Made by a program: the position numbers and the translations under genes. 64,000 nucleotides of DNA from JAAUTG01 sp964458705 (GTDB lineage Bacteria > Bacteroidota > Bacteroidia > Chitinophagales > Saprospiraceae), in contig CAYWKD010000017.1 of NCBI GenBank assembly GCA_964458705.1, positions 9,563 through 73,562 of the forward strand, written 5' to 3'. This document shows positions 54,996 through 61,078 of the stretch, in pieces; the first letter of the stretch is position 1; each line of letters starts with the position of its first letter. The notes beneath the pieces were generated by a model, which was not told the DNA's origin, made no database searches, and saw nothing but the letters and a program-made list of their open reading frames with translations.

Positions 54996-55325
54996 AGCAT
55001 TTCTTAGGCAATCTCTTATTTCATCGAACATCCTATCCGATACTTCGCCTAATTCTCCTGTAAAAATAGTTACATCCAAAGTCACTAACTTATCTAATTT
55101 GACGATGGAGTTTTTTTGTAAGCCGGTTAAAGAAAAGTCTGGGTGGCTTACTTCAATTAGATATTCCGTAGGTTTTAAGTTATTAGGAATGATGGAGGAA
55201 ATAAAAGCAACTATCACATCATGCTCGTTGGATTGTGCAACCGCCAGAACAAGTGCGGGTCTTCGTTTATTTGAAGTAAGGTCTGTGAAAGGAAAACGAG
55301 TGAGTACAATTTTCTTTGGTCTCAT
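54984..55325 (-). CDS. PemK/MazF-family toxin
   Basis: The 113-residue protein has the MazF-type SH3-like barrel: KIVLTRFPFTDLTSNKRRPALVLA at the start (P-F-T-D and K-R-P-A-L-V signatures), VIVAFISS in the middle and QKNSIVKLDKLVTLD with the usual Ser/Lys before the end. Members cleave mRNA at short sequences and arrest growth. The A of its ATG is the last base of the antitoxin stop codon, so translation is coupled. It lies inside an HTH-like gene copy that it interrupts. Confidence 0.88.
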   Translation of the reverse strand: MRPKKIVLTRFPFTDLTSNKRRPALVLAVAQSNEHDVIVAFISSIIPNNLKPTEYLIEVSHPDFSLTGLQKNSIVKLDKLVTLDVTIFTGELGEVSDRMFDEIRDCLRNALNL

Positions 55326-55558
55326 CAGTACACTACTTTAAGGTCTCCATCCGTATAAATATCTTCTTCCTCTGCTTTTAGGAAATCGAAAGCTGTGGTG
55401 TTTTGAAGCAGTATTTTAACTTCTTCATTTTCAGCGGCTTGTTCTGTGGTAGCGGAAGAAATAGCTACACTTACCACTTTAACATTCAAACGCTTCGCAA
55501 GAGAGAGCAATAACTGTAAATCTATAAGATCATTTGTCTGTAGCGTTAACTGATTCAT
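55325..55558 (-). CDS. Antitoxin of the MazF-type module
   Basis: The 77-residue acidic protein is directly upstream of, and overlaps by one base, the MazF-type toxin gene. It has a weak N-terminal structure (LTLQTNDLIDLQLLLSLAKRLNVKVVSV) and an acidic C-terminal tail (AAENEEVKILLQNTTAFDF, KAEEEDIYTDGD) that would wrap the toxin. No classical MazE AbrB or RHH motif is evident, so identity is assigned by position, size and charge. Confidence 0.75.
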   Translation of the reverse strand: MNQLTLQTNDLIDLQLLLSLAKRLNVKVVSVAISSATTEQAAENEEVKILLQNTTAFDFLKAEEEDIYTDGDLKVVY

Positions 55559-55792
55559 TTTTAGTTTGATATTACGTGTGTTGTTAAGCTAATAAGTTTC
55601 ATTGAAACAAGTATCAACTAGATAAAGTTAAATTTTATAGAAGCAAAATAATCTTCACACATTAAGTTTCCAACTTTACCCACAAAGTAAAATTTTAACT
55701 TTTGGGCTACTTGCTTCTTTGAATTTTTCATTTACTTATTATTCATTTGAAGATGCTCTTTTCAGCAGTAGAGGTAAAAACGCTGAAGGTAT
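55559..55792. other. Intergenic stretch between antitoxin and decayed repeat gene
   Basis: I see no gene in these 234 AT-rich bases. They should contain the antitoxin promoter and, on the other strand, old leader sequence of the decayed repeat gene. Confidence 0.4.
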
Positions 55793-55988
55793 GTGATCAG
55801 TCAAAAAACAAGTGAAGAAATTAGTGATGCTCACGGATTCAAAAGTGTACGTACTTTTCTAGGTTATGTAAAGGATATGAAAATAGATCTTCGACCGCGT
55901 TGCTTGCTAGATCAAGAGGATCAAATTACCCTTTACCGCCAGCATAAGTATCCCCGAAAGACTAGAAGATAAAGAAAAGCTAATGCCA
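55793..55988 (+). pseudogene. Decayed copy of the HTH-like repeat gene
   Basis: From a GTG at 55793, 59 codons read ISQKTSEEISDAHGFKSV..., RTFLGYVKDMKIDLRPRCLL and QEDQITLYRQHKYPRKTRR before TAA at 55970. The pattern (T-x-x-E-[IV]-x-x-AxGF, then [FL]-x-x-[LV], I-x-L-x-x-R-x-LL, Q-I-x-LY) aligns with the repeat in the intact neighbour. At the end, an extra C around 55953 shifts the frame: DNA similarity to GGACTAGAGAGAAAAGAG continues past the stop. I therefore read it as a frameshifted relic. Confidence 0.65.
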
Positions 55989-56163
55989 TTACCAAAAATT
56001 TACGCTGATCTGTTGGCTTTCTTGTGATTTTACTTTGTTTTTGGAAAACACATGAAGCTATTCGTCCTCAGAAAAGTAAAGTATAAAAAGTAAAATGATA
56101 AACCAAAGGACAAGAACGGAAGTAGCGTATGCCTACGGATTTAGGCAAAAAAGCATGTTTTTG
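55989..56163 (+). repeat. Direct repeat B: leader plus 5' end of the intact HTH-like repeat gene
   Basis: This is the second copy of the 175-base repeat also found at 54797-54971. Its coding part is the start of the intact gene. Conservation of the leader suggests it carries the promoter of the family. Confidence 0.9.
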
Positions 56164-56736
56164 GAATTACTGGAAACGGAAGCCATAAATTTGCCCAATC
56201 GTAAATTGCTTAGTCAGGACACGCAAATCTCACTTTATGCTCGACTGGGCATACCGAAAGGACTAGAGAGAAAAGAGAAAATAGCACTACTCCCCTTGAT
56301 TAAAGCATACCGTACAAAACATGATCTTCCTGCCGAAGTTGGTTTTCTACTGCCCAAAACTAGAGCAGAAGTAGCAAGTGCTTATGGCTACAACTGTACT
56401 AAAACTTTCATGAGGTATTTAGAAAAAAGCAACATTTGCTTGCCTTCTCGAAAATTGCTTGACCACTATACTCAAATTGAGCTTTATGCTCAAATGGGTG
56501 TACCTAAGGGTTTTGCGGCAGACGAGATAGCAACTGCTACGGCAGCAGTAAAAAAATACTGCCAAGAACAAGATTTACCCCCCCCCAAATATTATAAAAT
56601 ATTAAATGTGTCCAAAATTTTATCGTTTTGTCCAAAATTTATGCGTTTTGTCCAAAATTTGTATTTGCATTACTCACTTTTTACTTGCAATTTTGTAGTA
56701 TTAATCTTAGCAATAAGATTTTTTATTTGGTATTGA
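56095..56736 (+). CDS. Two-repeat HTH-like protein of unknown function, with in-frame poly-C tract
   Basis: I do not recognise a named family. The first 165 residues are two copies of an ~80-residue unit: RTRTEVAYAYGF..., FLELLE, INLPNRKLLSQDTQI, LYARLGIPKG...HDLP, and KTRAEVASAYGY..., FMRYLE, ICLPSRKLLDHYTQI, LYAQMGVPKG...QDLP. The start of each unit looks like a short helix-turn-helix as in small phage-type regulators, so DNA binding is plausible. Straight after the second unit comes a run of nine C (56578-56586) coding PPP, followed by ~45 hydrophobic residues that overlap a 20-bp direct-repeat array. A change of one C would end the protein within about seven codons, so the hydrophobic tail may not be part of the working protein. 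Confidence 0.6.
   Translation: MINQRTRTEVAYAYGFRQKSMFLELLETEAINLPNRKLLSQDTQISLYARLGIPKGLERKEKIALLPLIKAYRTKHDLPAEVGFLLPKTRAEVASAYGYNCTKTFMRYLEKSNICLPSRKLLDHYTQIELYAQMGVPKGFAADEIATATAAVKKYCQEQDLPPPKYYKILNVSKILSFCPKFMRFVQNLYLHYSLFTCNFVVLILAIRFFIWY
56578..56586 (+). repeat. Homopolymer of nine C in the HTH-like gene
   Basis: Nine consecutive C lie in an otherwise AT-rich region, in frame as three prolines. Gain or loss of one base shifts into frames that hit TAA within about 25 bases. Such tracts are typical slippage sites, but homopolymer length can also be misread by sequencers. Confidence 0.8.
56610..56669 (+). repeat. Three 20-bp direct repeats (iteron-like)
   Basis: GTCCAAAATTT occurs at 56610, 56630 and 56650 with an exact 20-base period; the spacers are TATCGTTTT, ATGCGTTTT and GTATTTGCA, so the first two whole units are nearly the same. 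Two helical turns per unit places all sites on one DNA face, as expected for cooperative protein binding. It sits between the HTH-like gene and the hydrophobic peptide gene. Confidence 0.8.
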
Positions 56737-56810
56737 TGGTGCACTTCAGTATAGGTAAGAAAGCACTAATGCTGCTTTTGATCATGGCTAGCATTAGTGC
56801 AAAGAATTTT
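56727..56810 (+). repeat. 84-base leader repeated at the window end
   Basis: This stretch matches 63917-64000 (offset 7190) with two substitutions. It includes a 27-codon frame and a hairpin and stops about 27 bases before the peptide gene. The second copy at the window's end suggests a second such gene follows there. Confidence 0.85.
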
Positions 56811-56819
56811 ATTGTTTAA
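56736..56819 (+). CDS. 27-residue signal-peptide-like leader peptide
   Basis: ATG at 56736 starts a frame MVHFSIGKKALMLL..., a basic start, a hydrophobic core and an SISAKN end, which together look like a signal peptide; TAA follows at 56817. It may be a true small leader coupled to the peptide gene 18 bases downstream, or the leftover signal-peptide end of an outer-membrane receptor gene. The near-identical frame at the window end stays open, which favours the second view. Part of it coincides with a perfect inverted repeat. Confidence 0.35.
   Translation: MVHFSIGKKALMLLLIMASISAKNFIV
56763..56800. promoter_or_regulatory. Perfect 11-bp hairpin upstream of the peptide gene
   Basis: GCACTAATGCT (56763-56773) and AGCATTAGTGC (56790-56800) form a perfect stem with a 16-base loop, 37 bases before the peptide start. 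The same hairpin recurs at 63953-63990. Terminator, operator or RNA regulatory hairpin are all possible; the following sequence AAAGAATTTTATTGTTT is only weakly T-rich. Confidence 0.5.
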
Positions 56820-56837
56820 CAAATTTACATTTTTTTT

Positions 56838-57161
56838 ATGAAAAAATCACGTTATCAGTTATCAACTAATTTAATCGTAGCTGTAATGATCTTTGCTGTT
56901 GGAATATATGTCTTATTTCCATTCCATAGTTCAGCTACAAATTTATCAGGTCGTGCGCAAGAGGTTAATCTAGCAGTTAGTTCCAAAACCCAAGTATCTT
57001 ACGCCGTGGCAACACCTGCTGCAGTGGGAGTGGTTGTTGTTACAGCTTTGGTAATTGGTGCCTTAGTTAGTGTGGCTTCAACTTGTCATGCGGAGATGAT
57101 GGCTAATATGGATGTTGATGGCATTTCTGAGGAAGAATATTTACTCGAACTATTGCCGTAA
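56838..57161 (+). CDS. Hydrophobic-core small peptide, candidate Sdp-like toxin precursor
   Basis: The 107-residue protein has a basic start (MKKSRYQ), a first hydrophobic helix (about 11-28) like an uncleaved or cleaved signal, a polar linker (SSATNLSGRAQEVNLAVSSK), a second very hydrophobic Gly/Ala/Val-rich segment (about 57-82: ATPAAVGVVVVTALVIGALV then SVAST), a single Cys at 83 and an acidic tail (DVDGISEEEYLLELLP). A small secreted precursor with a glycine-rich hydrophobic core beside SdpA/SdpB-like and ABC genes resembles the layout of the SdpC toxin locus; B. subtilis SDP has two cysteines in a disulfide, this has one. Toxin function is inference from context. Confidence 0.6.
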   Translation: MKKSRYQLSTNLIVAVMIFAVGIYVLFPFHSSATNLSGRAQEVNLAVSSKTQVSYAVATPAAVGVVVVTALVIGALVSVASTCHAEMMANMDVDGISEEEYLLELLP

Positions 57162-57506
57162 TCTATCCATAACAATAGCTTCATGAGAGATTATGATTAG
57201 AAATTGTGAAGTAAATTCACAGTTCAAACCATTATTACACAGGGAATATCGTTAGACTCGTTGTAATTTTATGCAAATATGCGTTGCGTAATGTCGTGTG
57301 TGCGTATTTAAGAATGCTTGAGCAATTAATACGCATACACTTTACGAAATGAACATTGTTAACTGTAATTTATTGTATAGTTATACATTTATCCAATATT
57401 TAAAACAGTTATTGTAGTAAAGCATTTTACTAGCTAGAGGTAAAATACTATTTTAGCACAACATATTTTATAATCATTATCAATTAATGGTAAAACTAAA
57501 AATTAT
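57162..57506. other. 345-base AT-rich intergenic region with an inverted repeat
   Basis: No gene is convincing. It separates the peptide gene from the SdpA-like operon and probably holds that operon's promoter. A 13-base imperfect inverted repeat lies in its centre (57296-57340). Confidence 0.5.
57296..57340. promoter_or_regulatory. Imperfect inverted repeat upstream of the SdpA-like operon
   Basis: GTGTGTGCGTATT (57296-57308) pairs with AATACGCATACAC (57328-57340) at 12 of 13 positions, and related bases (GCGTAATG, TTTACG) lie outside the arms. It may end the peptide-gene transcript or bind a regulator. About 167 bases separate it from the next start. Confidence 0.4.
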
Positions 57507-58178
57507 ATGTTTAAATTATTGAAATATATATTTGTAGTTTTGTTAACGATTTATTGTATTAGCACTCTTTTATTTTTACTACCTAATTCATTCATTAGAA
57601 TACAAATTCATGACTACGTTTATAAGTTTTCTCAGCTTTTTCAGCAAAGATGGAATTATTTTGCTCCGCCTCCAAAGAGCAACTATGAACTTACATATAC
57701 CTACTTTAAAGTAGTCCATGAAGATACTATCTTTCAAAGTCAATACAGGGTTTTATATCCCATATATAAAGCTAAGCAAAACAAAAAACCTTTTAATTCG
57801 AAAGAGGAAATTATAGATTATGCCTTAAATAATGCTATTATTGATCTTCTTCAAGGACTTGATAAGATTAGAAATGTAAAGAAATTGAATAATCCCACTA
57901 TGACCGATTCCTTACTATCTATAGAAATAACAAAAGAAATAGATAAATCTTTTCTATCTGTATATCCAACTCACATTTTGTACAACTACGGCGTAAGGAT
58001 TGCAAGAGAAAATGACTTTAATGAAGATTATCTAATGAGAGTCGCTATTTTTGATTTACCAATAACGAAATTTGCTGAACGAAATATGGCTAATAAACAA
58101 GATACCGTCTTTAACTTAATATATGAATCTAAATTATTGAGAAATAATGAAAAAACTGCAAATCTTTTATCACAGTAA
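57507..58178 (+). CDS. SdpA/DUF5819-like membrane-anchored protein
   Basis: The 223-residue protein has an N-terminal membrane helix (about 5-26) and then QQRWNYFAPPP near residue 47, the W-x-x-F-A-P-x-P hallmark of DUF5819/SdpA-type proteins that pair with HTTM proteins. The rest is a soluble, probably periplasmic domain with no recognised catalytic motif. The next gene, 15 bases on, encodes the HTTM partner. In B. subtilis SdpA and SdpB are both needed to turn pro-SdpC into active toxin; an equal role here is inference. Confidence 0.65.
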   Translation: MFKLLKYIFVVLLTIYCISTLLFLLPNSFIRIQIHDYVYKFSQLFQQRWNYFAPPPKSNYELTYTYFKVVHEDTIFQSQYRVLYPIYKAKQNKKPFNSKEEIIDYALNNAIIDLLQGLDKIRNVKKLNNPTMTDSLLSIEITKEIDKSFLSVYPTHILYNYGVRIARENDFNEDYLMRVAIFDLPITKFAERNMANKQDTVFNLIYESKLLRNNEKTANLLSQ

Positions 58179-58193
58179 TAAATCATTATCTCT

Positions 58194-59105
58194 ATGAAAA
58201 AAATAATTCAAGAATTAAATGTGATTGCTACCTATTTACATGAAAGTAAAGATAGGTCTTTTTACCTAGCAGTACTAAGAGTTTATGTATCATTTCATGT
58301 ACTGAGAAACTTAATAGTACATTTTAAAATGCAAGATGTGATTTTTGGAAAAAGGTCTATATTTCCTTTATATTATAGTAATAAACTTGTCATTTTTGCT
58401 CATGATAATCATGAGCTGTTCTTATTCGCTATTATGACAACATGTATTTTATTTGCTTTCGGTATTGGAAAAAATATAACAGCTATCATTTTATATTCAC
58501 TTTTAGAGATTTACAATAATATGATACCTTACTTGTTGAATGGTGGTGACAACTTCCTGAAATTCATAATACTATACCTTGTTTTTGCTAATTCTTACCA
58601 CTATTTTAGTATTTCTAAATTGAATTTCAAAAATTACGAATTAACACGTACTCTAACCTTTTTTACAAATTTGGCTACTTACTCTATCTTAATACACCTA
58701 TGTTTAATTTATTTTATATCGGCAATTGAAAAAATACACACAGATGAATGGTTTAATGGTGTAGCTTTTTATTACATAATGAACCTTGAAAGATTTACAG
58801 GAACGCCGTTTAACAAAATGGTGGCACAGAATGGCTATATTGTAAATATAGTCACATATGTTACTATCCTATGGGAACTATACTTCCCTATACTGGTCTG
58901 GATAAAAAGAATGAGAACGACTGTAATAGTCATGGGCATCATTATGCATGTTGGAATAATGATTACTATGATGTTGTACGATTTTCAGATGCTTTATATC
59001 ATCACTTTAGGCTTATTCTTCAAAAATGATTTCTACTTCAATTTTTTTGATAAGGTCAATAATATCTATAATAAACTAAAAAACAAGTATATATTTATTA
59101 ACTAA
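58194..59105 (+). CDS. HTTM-domain membrane protein (SdpB-like)
   Basis: The 303-residue protein has about seven to eight hydrophobic segments and the HTTM signatures: LRVYVSFHVLRN at the start, LLNGGDNFLKFIILYLVF near 118, IEKIHTDEWFNGVAFYYIM near 180 and IIMHVGIMITMMLYDFQM near 243. HTTM domains occur in vitamin K-dependent gamma-carboxylase and in SdpB. The glutamyl carboxylase part is absent, leaving a length and layout like SdpB (323 residues in B. subtilis). It likely helps mature or protect against a peptide product. Confidence 0.8.
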   Translation: MKKIIQELNVIATYLHESKDRSFYLAVLRVYVSFHVLRNLIVHFKMQDVIFGKRSIFPLYYSNKLVIFAHDNHELFLFAIMTTCILFAFGIGKNITAIILYSLLEIYNNMIPYLLNGGDNFLKFIILYLVFANSYHYFSISKLNFKNYELTRTLTFFTNLATYSILIHLCLIYFISAIEKIHTDEWFNGVAFYYIMNLERFTGTPFNKMVAQNGYIVNIVTYVTILWELYFPILVWIKRMRTTVIVMGIIMHVGIMITMMLYDFQMLYIITLGLFFKNDFYFNFFDKVNNIYNKLKNKYIFIN

Positions 59106-59126
59106 ATCTAAAAATTACACTACTAT

Positions 59127-59879
59127 ATGGATGTAAACCTATCAGTTATCTCAATGAAAAACGTAAGCAAATATTACGGAAGATTTCTAGCTATTGATAA
59201 AGTAAATATAAATGTGCGCAAAGGAGAAATTATGGGTTTGATTGGTCCGAATGGTGCTGGAAAAACTACCATTCTAAATATTGCTGCGGGATTGATTGCT
59301 CCAAGTAGTGGCGAAGTATTCATTTTAGATCAATCTATACAAAAGTATCCATTTGCAACGAGAGCAAAAGTTGGCTTTTCCACAAATGAGATGAAACTGT
59401 ATCCCAAATTAACTCCCAGGGAAACGTTGTTTTATTTTGGGAAATTATTTAGTGTGTCTCCTACTCGTTTAAAAAATAGAGTAGAGAATTTAATTCACCA
59501 ATTTGACTTAACTAGCTTTGCTGATAGATATTGTGGAACATTATCAACCGGGCAATTTCAACGTGTTTCACTCGCTAGAGTATTGATAAATGATCCCCAA
59601 ATAGTTATACTAGATGAACCTACCATTGGGTTGGATATCATGAGCAAAGGGTTATTATTAGAAGTCATTATGGATTTAGCAAAAAATAAAAATAAATCGG
59701 TTTTGTTTTCTACACATAGCTTGGAAGAAGTTGATTCCCTGTGTGATAAGGTTACCGTAGTTGCTAATAATAGCCTGTTATTCACAGGAAATAAAGCGGA
59801 TATATTAACCATTACCAAACAAAAATCTCTAAGTGAGGCTTTTCACTATCTACTTAAAACCAATAAGAATGAGAATTAA
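59127..59879 (+). CDS. ABC transporter ATP-binding protein (NatA/CcmA-like)
   Basis: The 250-residue ATPase has Walker A GPNGAGKTT (about 40-48), signature LSTGQFQRVSLAR (about 137-149), Walker B VILDEPTIGLD and the switch His in FSTHSLEE. It couples ATP hydrolysis to the permease encoded by the next gene, which starts 11 bases inside its end. The type is that of ABC-2 exporters such as NatAB or bacteriocin immunity and export pumps. It follows the HTTM gene by 21 bases, so all four genes share an operon. Confidence 0.95.
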   Translation: MDVNLSVISMKNVSKYYGRFLAIDKVNINVRKGEIMGLIGPNGAGKTTILNIAAGLIAPSSGEVFILDQSIQKYPFATRAKVGFSTNEMKLYPKLTPRETLFYFGKLFSVSPTRLKNRVENLIHQFDLTSFADRYCGTLSTGQFQRVSLARVLINDPQIVILDEPTIGLDIMSKGLLLEVIMDLAKNKNKSVLFSTHSLEEVDSLCDKVTVVANNSLLFTGNKADILTITKQKSLSEAFHYLLKTNKNEN

Positions 59880-61041
59880 AATCACAGGAACTATTCTTGG
59901 GAAGGAATTAAAAGAATTTGTAAGAGATACTTCTACAGTTTTAGTAATCTTATTGTATCCTCTTCTAATGTATCCTCTTTTATTTTATTTCTTAAATAGG
60001 TATGTACAAACGCCTCAACATACTGGAGATAAAGAAGATGTAAAAACATCTATTTTATTAGAAGGTAAGTATTCTTCATCTAGGGACATCCTTTACGAAC
60101 ACTTGACTAACAATGGATTCGATGTAAAAGTAGGTATCTTGAATATAGACTCTATGTATAATCAGGATATTCCATTTGGGATTATAGCTGATTATAGTAG
60201 CAAAGATCAGTTAATAATTAATATGATTACAATTAATGGAAGTAGTAGCAAATTAGTAACTCAGAAATATAGTATTACAAAATCAATACAAGATTTAAAT
60301 GCATATCTTTTAGATGTAAAATTAGAAAAATACAACATTAAGGATACTATTTCAATACCAATACTACTTGAAGAGGCGAACATAACTGTCAATAAGGTAG
60401 GAGAACAATTACTTACTACCTATGCCCTAAAACTTCTGGTTAGTTTATCTATGTTTTTTATATTCGTTGGTGTGCTTTACATTTGTATAGACATAACAGC
60501 AGGGGAACATGAAAGAAAAACATTACAAACATTACTAGCCACTCCTATTAGCAATATGGAGATTTTATCAGGAAAACTCATTGCTATCTCTGTTATTGGT
60601 CTTTTAACACTTCTAATCAATAGTATTATTATTTTTATATCGCTAAAATTCATTTTTACAATTCCGATTAATATTGAATTAAACATAAATATAACAGATT
60701 CGACAATAATACTATTTATTTTAGCTTCAAGCGTTTTTGTTATCTCAAGCACGACACTTTTATTCATGATTTTAAGTAAATCGCTCAAATCAGCACAAAG
60801 CTATACTTATCCATTACTTTTAGCTATTGTTGTATTGTCATCACTGGCTTACTTTCCACACTTAAACAATGATAACCTCTTTCTTTATAGCATTCCTTTG
60901 CTCAATACCCATTTGAGTATATTAGGCGTGTTATTAGGACAAACAAATTATCTAGCTATCATATTTAGCATAGTATCTAATTTAGCTTATACCCTTTTAG
61001 GTCTATTAATAAGCTCAACTCTATTTCGAGAAAATAAATAA
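59869..61041 (+). CDS. ABC-2 type (NatB-like) permease
   Basis: I take the ATG at 59869 (MRIKITGTILGKELKEFVRD), which overlaps the ATPase gene by 11 bases, rather than a GTG further upstream. The 390-residue protein has one membrane helix near the start (LVILLYPLLMYPLLFYFLN), a ~170-residue extracytoplasmic domain, then five helices beginning near residue 190, with the coupling motif AGEHERKTLQTLLATPISNMEILSGK split over two strides. This is the NatB/YhaP-like ABC-2 layout. With its ATPase it would export a peptide or give self-protection against a membrane-active one. Confidence 0.88.
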   Translation: MRIKITGTILGKELKEFVRDTSTVLVILLYPLLMYPLLFYFLNRYVQTPQHTGDKEDVKTSILLEGKYSSSRDILYEHLTNNGFDVKVGILNIDSMYNQDIPFGIIADYSSKDQLIINMITINGSSSKLVTQKYSITKSIQDLNAYLLDVKLEKYNIKDTISIPILLEEANITVNKVGEQLLTTYALKLLVSLSMFFIFVGVLYICIDITAGEHERKTLQTLLATPISNMEILSGKLIAISVIGLLTLLINSIIIFISLKFIFTIPINIELNINITDSTIILFILASSVFVISSTTLLFMILSKSLKSAQSYTYPLLLAIVVLSSLAYFPHLNNDNLFLYSIPLLNTHLSILGVLLGQTNYLAIIFSIVSNLAYTLLGLLISSTLFRENK

Positions 61042-61078
61042 GTTGACATTATTAAAAAACTCGGTACTTCTTTAATTA

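Noticed and set aside
56587..56736. Hydrophobic C-terminal tail of the HTH-like gene as a true membrane segment
   Set aside because: The coding part after the C tract overlaps the 20-bp direct repeats and has no counterpart after the first repeat; it is likely read-through of noncoding DNA.
56628..56819. 63-codon frame ending in the signal-like peptide
   Set aside because: Its 5' part only reads through the direct repeats; the ATG at 56736 is the sensible start if any.
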